Assembly: GCF_014200505.1 (NCBI RefSeq)
Contig: NZ_JACHBX010000001.1
Location: 310,001-374,000 of the forward strand
Direction: 5' to 3'
Source of the DNA: Massilia aurea
Lineage (GTDB): Bacteria > Pseudomonadota > Gammaproteobacteria > Burkholderiales > Burkholderiaceae_D
Length of the DNA stretch: 64,000 nucleotides
The notes under the pieces are model-generated. The model was given only the letters and a program-made list of their open reading frames with translations. It made no database searches and had not been told where the DNA came from. The translations under genes and the position numbers were made by a program. This document shows, piece after piece, positions 36,751 through 45,546 of this stretch (positions are counted from its first letter, which is position 1; every line of letters begins with the position of its first letter).

Positions 36751-37281
36751 ATGATCCGCCCGGTTGTTGCCTGCCGTACCACTACGCTTCTCAAGCGCGG
36801 TCTGCCGCTGCTCGCCGGCCTCGTGCTGGCCTGCGCCGCAACGGGGGCGGGCGCGGCGCCATCGACGTTCGGGCCGGTGATCGGCAGCGCGCTCCTGTGC
36901 CGCAGCCAGCTCGATAACGCCTACTTCCACGCCTATCTCACCGAATCCTTCGGCCCGGCCTACAAGCGCGAGGGCGGGGCCTACTGGTTCCGCACCGAGG
37001 CGTCGCTGTGGGGTTCAAAGGTGGAACAAGTGATGGTCAGCGACGACACGAGCGCCGTGGTGTTCGTGGCCGCAATCCTCGAGGCCAAGCCCGACGAACT
37101 GGAAAAATCGGTGCGCGCGGCGGTCGGTACGCCGTTTCGCGCGGCCGATGGCTCGCGCTACCCGTTGCGCAAGTCGATCCCCGGCAGCACGATCGCTTAC
37201 GCGAACGACAAAAGCAAAATATACTGCGCCAAGTTCAAGCCGCTGAGCGGCCCGCAGAGCACCCCGCAGAGCATCCGTTAG
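36751..37281 (+). CDS. exported hypothetical protein
   Basis: 176 residues with a signal peptide (basic start, hydrophobic core LPLLAGLVLACAATGAGAA). I do not recognise the mature part, which has two Cys residues (SALLCRSQLDNAYFHAYL and AYANDKSKIYCAKFKPL) likely to form a disulfide. A good RBS (AAGGAGAG) precedes the ATG. It lies directly upstream of the gspA-like gene on the same strand (6-bp gap), so it may belong to that unit. Confidence 0.75.
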   Translation: MIRPVVACRTTTLLKRGLPLLAGLVLACAATGAGAAPSTFGPVIGSALLCRSQLDNAYFHAYLTESFGPAYKREGGAYWFRTEASLWGSKVEQVMVSDDTSAVVFVAAILEAKPDELEKSVRAAVGTPFRAADGSRYPLRKSIPGSTIAYANDKSKIYCAKFKPLSGPQSTPQSIR

Positions 37282-37287
37282 TCATTC

Positions 37288-38940
37288 ATGTACAACCACT
37301 ATTTCCAGCTCTCGCACTCGCCATTTTCGATCGCCCCCGATCCGCGCTACCTGTTCATGAGCGAACGGCATCGCGAAGCGCTGGCGCACCTGTTGTACGG
37401 GATCGGCAGCGGCGGCGGCTTCGTGCTGCTCACCGGCGAGATTGGCGCCGGCAAGACCACGGTCTGCCGCTGCTTCATCGAGCAGGTGCCCGCGAACTGC
37501 CGCCTGGCCTACATCTTCAATCCGCGCCTGACGGCGCAGGAGCTGCTGCAGACCGTGTGCGACGAGCTGCATATCGAGGTGGCGCCGGCTGCCGCTGGCG
37601 CGGGCGTGAAGGGCTATGTGGATGCGATCAACCGCTACCTGCTGGCGTCGCACGCGCAGGGCCTGAACAACGTGCTGGTGATCGACGAGGCGCAGAATCT
37701 GTCGAGCGACGTGCTCGAGCAGCTGCGCCTGCTGACCAATCTCGAAACCAGCGAGCGCAAGCTGCTGCAGATCATCCTGATCGGCCAGCCCGAACTGCGC
37801 ACGATGCTCGCGCGTCCCGAACTCGAACAACTGGCCCAGCGCGTGATCGCACGCTACCACCTGGGACCACTGGGCGAAGCCGAGACGGGCGCCTATATCG
37901 CGCACCGACTGGCCGTGGCCGGCGCGGTCGGCGTGCCATTCCCGCCCGCACTGACGCCGCTGGTGCACCGCCTGGCGCATGGCGTGCCGCGCCGGATCAA
38001 CCTGCTGTGCGACCGCGCGCTGCTGGGCGCCTACGTGGAAAACAGTCCGCAGGTCACGCGCGCCATCCTGCGCCGGGCGGCCGCCGAAGTCTTCGCCGAC
38101 GATCCGGCCGCGCGCCGTGCACCGCGGCGCTGGCCGTTGCTGGCCGGCGGCGCGCTGGCCTGCGTGGCGCTGGGCGCGGCGGCGTGGCAGATGCTGCCGC
38201 AGCATGCGGCGCGGCCGGCGGCGGCCGGTGTTGCGACGGTCAAGCCGGCGCCGGTTGCTTCGGTTGCGTCTAGTGCACCGAGTACGCCCAAACCTGTCGC
38301 CGTCGCTGCAGCTGCACCGGGCGCGCCGCTGCCGACGCTCGAGAACGAGACCGCGGCGCTGGGCGCACTGGCGGCGCTGTGGGGGCCGTCATTCGCCAAC
38401 CTGGCCGGCGCCGATCCGAAATCCATGTGCGAGGCTGCGCTGCACGCCAACCTGCGCTGCCATGCTGGGCGGGGCGGCCTGTATGAGCTGCGCCTGCTCG
38501 ACCGGCCGGCGGTGGTCACGCTGCACGACGGGCGGCGGACCGGCTATGCGGTGCTGGTCGGGCTGGACGAACGCAGTGTCACGCTGGCGCAGGGCGACCG
38601 GCGCGAGCGCGTCGACATCGCGGCCTTCGTCGCGCGCTTCGGTGGCGAATTCACCACCTTCTGGCGCATGCCGGCGGCGTTTCGCGATGTCGTCGCTCAG
38701 GGCGACCGCGGGCCGGACGTCGACTGGATCGCCCAACGACTTGCAGGCCTGCACAGTGCCACGGCGCCGGCGCTCGATGCGCCGCTCGACGCGCGCACCA
38801 AGGAGTGGCTGCGCGCCTTCCAGGCCGCGCAAGACCTGAAGGCCGATGGCGTGGCCGGGCCGCGCACTTATATGCGTCTGAACCAGTTGTCGAACGTGGC
38901 CGAGCCCCGTTTGCTGGCCACTGGCGGGACGGGAAGCTGA
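37288..38940 (+). CDS. gspA: GspA/ExeA-type AAA ATPase with peptidoglycan-binding domain
   Basis: 550 residues. The N-terminus MYNHYFQLSHSPFSIAPDPR is typical of ExeA. Walker A is GEIGAGKTT (Lys56) and Walker B is NVLVIDEAQNLS. A transmembrane helix follows near residues 285-305 (WPLLAGGALACVALGAAAW). The periplasmic part ends with a PG_binding_1-like domain (WLRAFQAAQDLKADGVAGPR). With GspB, ExeA-type proteins use ATP to help insert the type II secretion secretin through peptidoglycan. The next gene is gspB. No other T2SS gene is in the window. Confidence 0.9.
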   Translation: MYNHYFQLSHSPFSIAPDPRYLFMSERHREALAHLLYGIGSGGGFVLLTGEIGAGKTTVCRCFIEQVPANCRLAYIFNPRLTAQELLQTVCDELHIEVAPAAAGAGVKGYVDAINRYLLASHAQGLNNVLVIDEAQNLSSDVLEQLRLLTNLETSERKLLQIILIGQPELRTMLARPELEQLAQRVIARYHLGPLGEAETGAYIAHRLAVAGAVGVPFPPALTPLVHRLAHGVPRRINLLCDRALLGAYVENSPQVTRAILRRAAAEVFADDPAARRAPRRWPLLAGGALACVALGAAAWQMLPQHAARPAAAGVATVKPAPVASVASSAPSTPKPVAVAAAAPGAPLPTLENETAALGALAALWGPSFANLAGADPKSMCEAALHANLRCHAGRGGLYELRLLDRPAVVTLHDGRRTGYAVLVGLDERSVTLAQGDRRERVDIAAFVARFGGEFTTFWRMPAAFRDVVAQGDRGPDVDWIAQRLAGLHSATAPALDAPLDARTKEWLRAFQAAQDLKADGVAGPRTYMRLNQLSNVAEPRLLATGGTGS

Positions 38941-38941
38941 T

Positions 38942-39667
38942 ATGTCGTACATTCTCGAAGCACTCAAGAAGGCGCAAGCCGAACGCCAGCTGGGCAACGC
39001 CCCGACTATCCACGCACCGGCGCCGTCGTACGCCGCGCCGCGTGCAGGGCAGGGCGCGCAGTGGCGCTACCTGGCACTTGGCGTGGGCATCGTCGTGGTC
39101 GCGGCGGCAGTGGCGCTGCTGTGGCCGCGTTTTGCGGGCGAGGCGCCGGTGCGGCTGGCAGCCGTGACGCCGCCTGCAGCTGTGGCGGCGACTGCGCCGG
39201 CGACTGTGCCGGCGACCGCCCCGGTAGCGACGCCTGCACCGCCCGCTGCTGTGCTACCCGCACCCGCCCCGGTTGCTCAGCCTGCACCTGCACCGGTGCC
39301 CGAAGCCCGGCCAGTACGTGTGAAGCCGGCGCCGGCGCCGGTCGTGTCGACAGCGTCATCATCACCACAGCCGTCACCGCAGCAGCGCGAGGCCGCGCCT
39401 GCACCCGCCACCGTGGCCGCGCAACCAGTCGGCGACGACCAGCTGCGCACCCTGCAGCAGTTGCCAGATACCCTCCAGCGCGAAATCCCCAAGGTCGCGT
39501 TTGGCGGCTACATCTACTCGCCGACACCTGGCGAGAGCCTGCTGCTGGTCGACAAGATGCTGCGCCGCGAGGGCGAGGAAGTCGCGCCGGGTCTCGTGCT
39601 CGAGCGGCTCACGCCCAAGGCCGCCGTGATGAATTACCGTGGAACCCGCTACCGTGCTGCCTACTGA
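38942..39667 (+). CDS. gspB: general secretion pathway protein GspB
   Basis: 241 residues beginning [19 protein letters not shown], the standard GspB N-terminus. A transmembrane helix ([19 protein letters not shown]) and a long Pro/Ala-rich periplasmic linker follow. The C-terminal T2SSB domain reads [19 protein letters not shown] and ends [10 protein letters not shown]-like ([19 protein letters not shown]). It partners GspA in secretin assembly. Only one base separates it from gspA, and its end overlaps the mobB start. Confidence 0.9.
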   Translation: MSYILEALKKAQAERQLGNAPTIHAPAPSYAAPRAGQGAQWRYLALGVGIVVVAAAVALLWPRFAGEAPVRLAAVTPPAAVAATAPATVPATAPVATPAPPAAVLPAPAPVAQPAPAPVPEARPVRVKPAPAPVVSTASSSPQPSPQQREAAPAPATVAAQPVGDDQLRTLQQLPDTLQREIPKVAFGGYIYSPTPGESLLLVDKMLRREGEEVAPGLVLERLTPKAAVMNYRGTRYRAAY

Positions 39668-40226
39668 ATTGGAACCGCGCGTGTCCGGCCCCGTGCTGGC
39701 GGTGGTCGGCTGGTCGGGTAGCGGCAAGACGACGCTGCTCGAGCATCTCGTCGCCGGGCTGTCCAGTGCCGGCCTGCGCGTCAATATCGTCAAGCACAGC
39801 CACCACGATATCGAGCTCGAGCCGCCGCGCAAGGACAGTGCGCGCCTGCGCCTGGCCGGGGCGGCTGAGGTCATGATCGCCTCGCCGTACCGGATCGCCA
39901 TCATGCGTGAGCTGCGCGCTGCCCCCGAGCCGCCGCTGGCCGAGCTGCTGACGCGCCTGTCACCCGCCGACCTGACGCTGGTGGAAGGCTACAAGTGGGA
40001 GTCGCTGCCGAAGCTGGAAGTGCATCGCCCGGCGCTGGACAAGCCGGCGTTGTACATCGACGATGCGACGATCGTGGCGGTGGTGTCGGACGTGCCCCGT
40101 CCCGCGACGCTGCGCGCCGGCGTGGCCTGGCTCGACCTGAACGACATCGGCGCGGTGCTGGCCTGGGTGAGTAAATGGGCGAGCGCCAACCCTCAAGTTC
40201 TGGCTGGCGGCGCCGTTAAAGGCTGA
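39639..40226 (+). CDS. mobB: molybdopterin-guanine dinucleotide biosynthesis protein MobB
   Basis: 195 residues with a GTG start at 39639, overlapping gspB by 29 bp; a later GTG (39654) is possible. P-loop: [20 protein letters not shown]. Family features are [20 protein letters not shown] and [19 protein letters not shown]. MobB is a GTP-binding helper of MobA, which attaches GMP to molybdopterin. Other molybdenum cofactor genes are absent here. Confidence 0.93.
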   Translation: MEPATVLPTELEPRVSGPVLAVVGWSGSGKTTLLEHLVAGLSSAGLRVNIVKHSHHDIELEPPRKDSARLRLAGAAEVMIASPYRIAIMRELRAAPEPPLAELLTRLSPADLTLVEGYKWESLPKLEVHRPALDKPALYIDDATIVAVVSDVPRPATLRAGVAWLDLNDIGAVLAWVSKWASANPQVLAGGAVKG

Positions 40227-40249
40227 CGAGTCTCATTCTGGAGAAATAT

Positions 40250-40441
40250 ATGGACGTCACGAATATTGCCAAACTGGCGACCAGCATGGCAGAAACTGGT
40301 ATCCGTCAGGAAGTGGGCATGACGATGCTCAAGCGCGCCATGGACATCGAAGCGTCGTCGGCAGCGCAGATGATTGCCTCGCTCCCGCAGCCGCAGAACC
40401 TGCCGGCGCACCTGGGCAATTCGATCAACACGAAAGCATGA
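40250..40441 (+). CDS. YjfB-family putative motility protein
   Basis: 63 residues: MDVTNIAKLATSMAETGIRQ, then VGMTMLKRAMDIEASSAAQM. This matches the YjfB family, short helical proteins annotated as putative motility proteins. A GGAGAAAT ribosome binding site precedes the ATG, and an intrinsic terminator follows directly. The role is unproven. Confidence 0.85.
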   Translation: MDVTNIAKLATSMAETGIRQEVGMTMLKRAMDIEASSAAQMIASLPQPQNLPAHLGNSINTKA

Positions 40442-40470
40442 GCAACCCGGCGCGATGCCGGGTTTTTTCG
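40442..40470 (+). terminator. terminator after yjfB
   Basis: AACCCGG-CGCGATG-CCGGGTT followed by TTTT (stem 40444-40464). Confidence 0.88.
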
Positions 40471-40489
40471 TTATGGCTTAGTGTATAGC

Positions 40490-40774
40490 TTAGTGAAACG
40501 CGCGCAGGATGCGCGATTCGCCCGAGCGGTCCGCGAACTGCTCGTTGGCCAGGCGCGTGGCGGCCATCATGCGTTCGAGCTGGGCGTCTTCAAAGCGCGA
40601 CAGCTCTTCATTGGCCGCTTCCAGCGCCAGCGACAGTTTGGTCCGGGCGCTCTGATACAGCTCGCTCGAGTATTGGTCCGTATTCTTGAGCAGTTCTTCC
40701 GCGTTTTCGATCACGAGGCGCAAGTCACCGATCAGTTGCTCTTGCGACTGGACGCGGGTTTCCGGGGTTTCCAT
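40490..40774 (-). CDS. ElaB/DUF883-like helical protein without membrane anchor
   Basis: 94 residues from the ATG at 40774 (AGGTG upstream); an in-frame GTG lies three codons earlier. It is all-helical: EQLIGDLRLVIENAEELLKN, then SARTKLSLALEAANEELSRF. The start resembles the N-terminal half of the ElaB/YqjD/DUF883 family, but the usual C-terminal membrane helix is missing and the protein ends SGESRILRAFH. The family link is tentative. Confidence 0.65.
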   Translation of the reverse strand: METPETRVQSQEQLIGDLRLVIENAEELLKNTDQYSSELYQSARTKLSLALEAANEELSRFEDAQLERMMAATRLANEQFADRSGESRILRAFH

Positions 40775-40879
40775 CGATTTCACCTATAAGCCGTTGATTA
40801 ACGTCTTAAAATATAAACAAGGAAGCCCGGTTCTGTTTGTTAGGCCGCAAACATAACAAGCTGTCTTTCTGTCTATTTT

Positions 40880-41092
40880 TTATTGAACGGTGATTTCGAC
40901 GTCGCCCAGCGTGACGACCTGACCGGTACGGATCTTGGCCGTCTTGCGCAGTTCCTGCTTGCCGTCGACTTTTACCACGCCGCTGGCGACCAGGTTCTTG
41001 CCGGCGCCGCCGCTGTCGACCAGGCCGGCCAGCTTGAGCAGCTGGTTGACTTCGACAAATTCCGATGTCAACTCGAATTCGATTTTTTGCAT
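40880..41092 (-). CDS. small S4-domain RNA-binding protein
   Basis: 70 residues, a single S4 domain of the YbcJ type: FELTSEFVEVNQLLKLAGLV, then SGGAGKNLVASGVVKVDGKQ and RKTAKIRTGQVV. It is expected to bind structured RNA; the target is unknown. Short, complete and on the same strand as fumC, which has its own terminator upstream of this gene. Confidence 0.9.
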   Translation of the reverse strand: MQKIEFELTSEFVEVNQLLKLAGLVDSGGAGKNLVASGVVKVDGKQELRKTAKIRTGQVVTLGDVEITVQ

Positions 41093-41107
41093 GTTTTCCT
41101 CGGGTGT

Positions 41108-41141
41108 GAAAAGGGCGGCCTGATGGGCATGCGGCCGCCCG
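41108..41141 (-). terminator. terminator of fumC
   Basis: On the minus strand GGGCGGCC...GGCCGCCC with a 12-base loop is followed by TTTT. Confidence 0.8.
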
Positions 41142-41153
41142 GGTACTGGGTGT

Positions 41154-42557
41154 TTATTCGACCGGATCGGGCCGCGTCATATCGATCGGCACGATCCACT
41201 GGTCAAACTGCTGATCGTCGACAAAACCGCTTTGCAGGGCGGCCTGGCGCAGGGTCAGGCCTTCCTTCGATGCGGTCTTGGCAATCTGCGCGGCGCGATC
41301 ATACCCGATGTGCGGGGCCAGTGCCGTCACCAGCATCAGCGATTTTTCCATCAGCTCGCCGATCCGGACCAGGTTCGGCTCGATGCCCTGGGCGCAGTGC
41401 GTATCGAACGAGCGCATGCCGTCGGCCAGCAGGCGCGCGCTTTGCAGGAAGTTATGGGCGATCATCGGCTTGAACACATTGAGCTCGAAGTTGCCCTGCG
41501 AGCCGCCGACGGTGATCGCGACATCGTTACCGAACACTTGGCAGCAGAGCATCGTCAACGCTTCGCACTGGGTCGGATTGACCTTGCCCGGCATGATCGA
41601 GCTGCCCGGTTCATTCTCGGGAATGGTGATTTCACCCAGGCCCGAGCGGGGGCCGGACGCCATCCAGCGGATGTCGTTGGCGATTTTCATCAGTGCCGTG
41701 GCCAGCAGCTTGAACGCGCCATGGGCCGACACCATCGCATCGTGCCCGGCGAGCGCCATGAATTTGTTGGGCGCCGACTTGAACGACAGGCCAGTGCGCG
41801 ACCCGAGTTCGGCTGCGATGCGCGGTGCGAAATCGGGATGGGCATTCAGGCCCGTGCCCACGGCGGTGCCGCCGGCCGCCAGTTGCAGCAGGCCCGACAA
41901 AGTGGACTTGAGCGCGCTTTCGGCAAATTCGAGCTGGGCGACGTAGCCGGAGAATTCCTGGCCGAGCGTCAGCGGCGTCGCATCCTGCAGGTGGGTGCGG
42001 CCGATTTTGACGATCGGCTCGAAGTCGCGCGACTTGCGCACCAGTGTGCCGCGCAATTGCGCCAGGGCAGGCAACACTTCTTTGGCCAGTGCCCAGGCCG
42101 CAGCCACGTGCATTGCGGTGGGGAAGATGTCGTTGGACGACTGGCCCATATTGACGTGGTCGTTCGGGTGCAGCAGGCGTGCTTCGCCGCGCTCGCCGCC
42201 GAGCAGCTCGGAGCCGCGGTTGGCTAGTACTTCGTTCATGTTCATATTGCTTTGCGTGCCCGACCCGGTCTGCCACACGGCCAGCGGGAATTCGCCCGGA
42301 TGGCGCCCGTCGAGCACTTCATCGGCCGCGCGGATGATGGCGTCGGCCTTGTCGGCTGGCAGCTTGCCCAGCGAGCGGTTGACGGCGGCCGCGGCGCGCT
42401 TGACCTGGGCGAGGGCGGCCACCAGTTCGGGCGCCATGCGTTCGGTCGAGATGTGGAAGTGGTGAAGCGAACGCTGGGTCTGCGCACCCCACAAATTGTT
42501 CTGCGGCACTTCGATGGGACCAAAGCTGTCTTTCTCAATCCTGTTTTCCATGGACAT
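41154..42557 (-). CDS. fumC: class II fumarate hydratase
   Basis: 467 residues, the usual length. It interconverts fumarate and L-malate in the TCA cycle without an iron-sulfur cluster. Signatures are [57 protein letters not shown] and the superfamily signature [17 protein letters not shown]. The ATG at 42557 has CAGGAC just upstream; a second ATG two codons later would also work. It is divergent from the FimV-like gene with only 8 bp between the starts of the frames. Confidence 0.97.
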   Translation of the reverse strand: MSMENRIEKDSFGPIEVPQNNLWGAQTQRSLHHFHISTERMAPELVAALAQVKRAAAAVNRSLGKLPADKADAIIRAADEVLDGRHPGEFPLAVWQTGSGTQSNMNMNEVLANRGSELLGGERGEARLLHPNDHVNMGQSSNDIFPTAMHVAAAWALAKEVLPALAQLRGTLVRKSRDFEPIVKIGRTHLQDATPLTLGQEFSGYVAQLEFAESALKSTLSGLLQLAAGGTAVGTGLNAHPDFAPRIAAELGSRTGLSFKSAPNKFMALAGHDAMVSAHGAFKLLATALMKIANDIRWMASGPRSGLGEITIPENEPGSSIMPGKVNPTQCEALTMLCCQVFGNDVAITVGGSQGNFELNVFKPMIAHNFLQSARLLADGMRSFDTHCAQGIEPNLVRIGELMEKSLMLVTALAPHIGYDRAAQIAKTASKEGLTLRQAALQSGFVDDQQFDQWIVPIDMTRPDPVE

Positions 42558-42640
42558 GTCCTGATATGCAAGAGGCTGGGATTAAAGAGTTTATCCCAAT
42601 GTCCGTTAATGACGCTTGGGCTTCACTTTTGTTAGTTGCT

Positions 42641-43804
42641 ATGGCCAGCCGCCTCCCTGTATTCATCATGTGTGCTTTGCTCTCCTGCGGCGTCGGCGCA
42701 GCCGAGCTCGGTGAGCCGCGCATCAGTTCGTATATCGGCCAGCCGCTTGCGCTGGAACTCGAGCTGACTGCGCTCGCCTCGCCCGCGACCCCGGTCCAGG
42801 CACGCCTGGCGCACCCGGACGTGTACCGGGGCGCGAACATCGGCGTGCCGGCCGTGCTGTCGACGCTGGCCATGCGTGTGAGTCAGCGCGATGGCCGTCA
42901 GTTCCTGCGCGTGACGTCGTCGGCGCCCGTCGAATCAAGCCGCCTGCATTTGTACCTTGACCTGGCCGATGGTGGGACGCGCGATGTGCGTCTCGTGACG
43001 CTCTTCATTGCGCCGAATCCGAATCCGCCGGCGGCTGCGGTTCCATTACCGGTGCTGGCGCCGGCGCCGGCGCCGATGCCGATGCCCGCGAAGGCGCCGG
43101 CGCCGGTCGTGGCGGATCTTTCTGCTGCACCCGTTTCTGCGCCCAAGCCGATGGCGGTCAAGCCAAGGCCACCGAAGCCGGTGAAGGTGCCGAAGCCGCC
43201 GCATCCGGTCACACCGGCGACACCGGTCGTCGCTGGGAAGGTGGCGCCGGCGCCCGAACCGGCTGCGGCCACGCCAGCACCGACGCCATTGTCCAAGCCG
43301 CTGCCTTTGCCTTTGCCAGTGCCTGTTGCTCTGCCTGCACCTGCATCTGCCGCGATCTGCGCGCCGGCATCCTCGGTTGACAGCGCAACCGTGTGCGCCG
43401 CACTCGACGTCAAGAATGCCCAGTTGCGCGAGCAGATCGGCACGCTGGAAGACAAGGTGCGTGTGCTGCAGGTGGCGCTGGGCGCCAGCCCGTCCGCCGT
43501 CGTGCAGGACAAGGTCGCGCCGCGGGCCGCGCCACGGCCATCCCGCAAGCGGCCTGCGCCGGAACCGGAAACGTCCACCCCGTGGGGCTGGATCGCCGGG
43601 GCAGTGGTTGCCGTCCTCGGGCTGGTGGGTGGCACGCTGCTCGTCCTGCGCCGCCGCAAGCGGGCAGCGCCGATGATCCAGCCCATGCCGCGTGCTTCGC
43701 TGATGGCCCGTCTGCGGCAGCGTTTTGCGCGTAAAACGAAGGCGCCGGCGCCGGTCGAACCACAGCTGGATGAGCCGCACAATGAAATGTCTACACAACT
43801 TTGA
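42641..43804 (+). CDS. FimV-like N-terminal domain protein, membrane-anchored
   Basis: 387 residues from the ATG at 42641, chosen because MASRLPVFIMCALLSCGVGA is a good signal peptide; in-frame ATGs at 42566 and 42599 are alternatives. The mature N-terminus (LGEPRISSYIGQPLALELEL, and later LRVTSSAPVESSRLHLYLDL) is a FimV N-terminal domain. A long Pro/Ala/Lys linker follows, then a short coiled coil (KNAQLREQIGTLEDKVRVLQ) and a transmembrane helix near 325-345 with an RRRKR stop-transfer. FimV-type proteins organise polar type IV pilus or T2SS machinery. It lacks the LysM and TPR parts of full FimV. Confidence 0.78.
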   Translation: MASRLPVFIMCALLSCGVGAAELGEPRISSYIGQPLALELELTALASPATPVQARLAHPDVYRGANIGVPAVLSTLAMRVSQRDGRQFLRVTSSAPVESSRLHLYLDLADGGTRDVRLVTLFIAPNPNPPAAAVPLPVLAPAPAPMPMPAKAPAPVVADLSAAPVSAPKPMAVKPRPPKPVKVPKPPHPVTPATPVVAGKVAPAPEPAAATPAPTPLSKPLPLPLPVPVALPAPASAAICAPASSVDSATVCAALDVKNAQLREQIGTLEDKVRVLQVALGASPSAVVQDKVAPRAAPRPSRKRPAPEPETSTPWGWIAGAVVAVLGLVGGTLLVLRRRKRAAPMIQPMPRASLMARLRQRFARKTKAPAPVEPQLDEPHNEMSTQL

Positions 43805-43819
43805 TTTTGCGCTATAATT

Positions 43820-44071
43820 GCTTCGTGATCGACAAGGTCACAGACAGCACAGGGTCTGGCGCAGTCACCAACGATAGGTGGCGCGATCAGCAGACGACCG
43901 TTGAGGAAACGCCTGTGTCTGGAAGCAGTTCGCTTGCCTACAGTGGCAACGGACGCCGGCAGCAACCGGCACGAGGCGACGCCAGCAGATAGCTGGGGTT
44001 CGTCCTCTCACCGAATTCGCCACCCGGCTTCCAGTCCCGTGGCCACCAAAGCGCCCGCCGGGCGCTTTTTT
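43820..44071 (+). ncRNA. candidate structured small RNA, about 245 nt
   Basis: A TATAAT (43813-43818) sits just after the FimV-like stop. A strong terminator (GCGCCC/GGGCGC, 44051-44065, then six T) ends the unit, and no plus-strand gene follows: the next gene is convergent. The sequence between folds well. Long-range pairings are 43841-43853 with 43912-43921, CTGGAAGC (43919-43926) with GCTTCCAG (44027-44034), and GGACG (43951-43955) with CGTCC (44001-44005). Local hairpins are GCGC...CACC/GGTG...GCGC (43859-43884), GCCGG/CCGGC (43955-43970) and CCAGC/GCTGG (43982-43996). It is not recognisable as 6S, RNase P, SRP or tmRNA. A 63-codon frame across it looks spurious. Confidence 0.6.
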
Positions 44072-44111
44072 GTTGCCTGTGCCCGTTGGACACCTTTCTT
44101 TTGCCTGCCCA

Positions 44112-44134
44112 TAAAAAAAGCACCTGAAGGTGCC
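44112..44134 (-). terminator. terminator of the fliT-like gene
   Basis: On the minus strand GCACC-TTCA-GGTGC is followed by seven T residues. Confidence 0.82.
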
Positions 44135-44157
44135 TTGATCGATGAGCCAATGGCGGA

Positions 44158-44439
44158 TCAGTGTGCGTGCAGGGCGCGACCGACTTGATCGTCCCATGGA
44201 TCGGTCACGTCGCGAATAGCGCGGTCGTTGGCCATCAATTGTTTCAACAGGTCGACCTTGCTGAGGCGTTTGGCACCTGTCAGTTCCGGCATGCCAGCGA
44301 CTGCCGGGGCTGCCTGAGCCCGTGCTTCCATATTCAATTGCGCAAACTCGTGCCAGTCGCCCGCCTTGGCGGCATGCGTCATCTGGCCCGTCAGGCCAGC
44401 CAGGTTTTCGTACATCGCCAGGACATCATCTGCGTTCAT
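44158..44439 (-). CDS. FliT-like flagellar export chaperone
   Basis: 93 residues from the ATG at 44439. It is helical: DVLAMYENLAGLTGQMTHAA, then KAGDWHEFAQLNMEARAQAA, and LLKQLMANDRAIRDVTDPWD near the end. The final motif (ndraIRdvtdPW) is typical of FliT, the chaperone of the filament-cap protein FliD and a regulator of FlhDC in enterobacteria. The match is by pattern only. No fliD or fliS is nearby, which is unusual. Confidence 0.7.
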   Translation of the reverse strand: MNADDVLAMYENLAGLTGQMTHAAKAGDWHEFAQLNMEARAQAAPAVAGMPELTGAKRLSKVDLLKQLMANDRAIRDVTDPWDDQVGRALHAH

Positions 44440-44598
44440 AAGGTTACCAAAGCATGGTTTCTCAGGCCGGATTCCCGGTTGTCTCAATCATTTACGGATG
44501 GGTATGTGGAAACTTTAGGGTAATCCAGGAAATATTTTTAATGTTTTTTGCATGGGTGCACATGGCGCAAGCTGCGCGCCCACTGGCATACTGTGCGC

Positions 44599-45216
44599 AT
44601 GAACCATGACGATATCTCCCGCAGTACTCTCCAACACTACAACGAGCATGCCGAGGATTTTTTTGCCGGTACGATTGACCATGACGTAAGTCAAAACATT
44701 GCCGCTTTGCTGGGTGCGATCACAACACCAGCGCCGCATACGATCCTCGACCTGGGCTGTGGGCCTGGGCGCGACCTCAAGACCTTCAGCGGCCTCGGCC
44801 ATCGTGCCATCGGCCTGGACGGCAGCGAACGGTTTGTCGCCATGGCGCGCGAATACAGTGGTTGCGAGGTATGGCAGCAGGATTTCCTGCACCTGGATTT
44901 GCCGCCCGCGCTGTTTGATGGCATTTTTGCCAATGCGGTGCTGTTCCACGTCCCCAGCGCGGCGTTGCCGCACACGCTCGATCAACTGTTCGGTACGCTC
45001 AAGCCGGGCGGGGTGCTGTTCACGTCGAACCCGCGTGGCGAGAACCAGGAAGGCTGGAATGGCGAGCGCTACGGTACCTACCATGACTACGACAGCTGGG
45101 AGCGCTTCCTGCTCGCGGCTGGCTTTGTGGCACTGCATCACTATTACCGGCCGCCCGGTTTGCCGCGCGAACAACAACCATGGCTGGCAAGTGTCTGGCG
45201 CAAACCCATGTGTTAA
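44599..45216 (+). CDS. class I SAM-dependent methyltransferase
   Basis: 205 residues from the ATG at 44599; an upstream ATG gives an unconvincing N-terminus. SAM motif I is ILDLGCGPGRDLKTF. The usual acidic residue after beta-2 is Asp in AIGLDGS, and the post-I region reads GIFANAVLFHVPSAALPHTL. It ends with a Methyltransf_25/11-type core (LKPGGVLFTSNPRGENQEGW). The substrate cannot be predicted. Confidence 0.88.
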   Translation: MNHDDISRSTLQHYNEHAEDFFAGTIDHDVSQNIAALLGAITTPAPHTILDLGCGPGRDLKTFSGLGHRAIGLDGSERFVAMAREYSGCEVWQQDFLHLDLPPALFDGIFANAVLFHVPSAALPHTLDQLFGTLKPGGVLFTSNPRGENQEGWNGERYGTYHDYDSWERFLLAAGFVALHHYYRPPGLPREQQPWLASVWRKPMC

Positions 45217-45288
45217 GCGCCGCACAGAACTAACCGAAAGTTACTCCTAGTGTGAAGTCTCATCCACGTCACGGGCAAGGAGATTGCA

Positions 45289-45465
45289 ATGAACAAGGAT
45301 CAAGTCAAGGGCAAGACCAAGGAAGTCGCCGGCAAGGTGCAGCAGAAGGTTGGCGAAGCCGTTGGCAGCCGCCAGCAGCAGAGCGAAGGCTTGTCGAACC
45401 AGGCGGAAGGTAAAGCTCAGAAGAAAGTTGGCGACGTCAAGGAAATTGCAAAAGGCAATCGCTGA
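45289..45465 (+). CDS. CsbD-family small stress protein
   Basis: 58 residues: MNKDQVKGKTKEVAGKVQQK, then VGEAVGSRQQQSEGLSNQ, ending KEIAKGNR. This is the CsbD fold, small hydrophilic proteins induced by general stress in many bacteria, of unknown mechanism. AAGGAG precedes the ATG by six bases. A second CsbD gene lies at 46862. Confidence 0.88.
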   Translation: MNKDQVKGKTKEVAGKVQQKVGEAVGSRQQQSEGLSNQAEGKAQKKVGDVKEIAKGNR

Positions 45466-45514
45466 TGCATTTCCGCTGATGTATCGCTGCTGATTCGTAC
45501 GGCAGCACCAACAA

Positions 45515-45546
45515 CAAAGCCGCGCAGTGCGCGGCTTTGCTTTTAT
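45515..45546. terminator. bidirectional terminator between csbD and the AI-2E transporter gene
   Basis: AAAGCCGCGC-AGT-GCGCGGCTTT followed by GCTTTT serves the plus strand, and the inverted form follows the convergent transporter gene. Confidence 0.82.

Noticed and set aside
43801-43992. 63-codon frame after the FimV-like gene
   Set aside because: No ribosome binding site or protein-like composition; it lies over the TATAAT and the paired segments of the RNA candidate.
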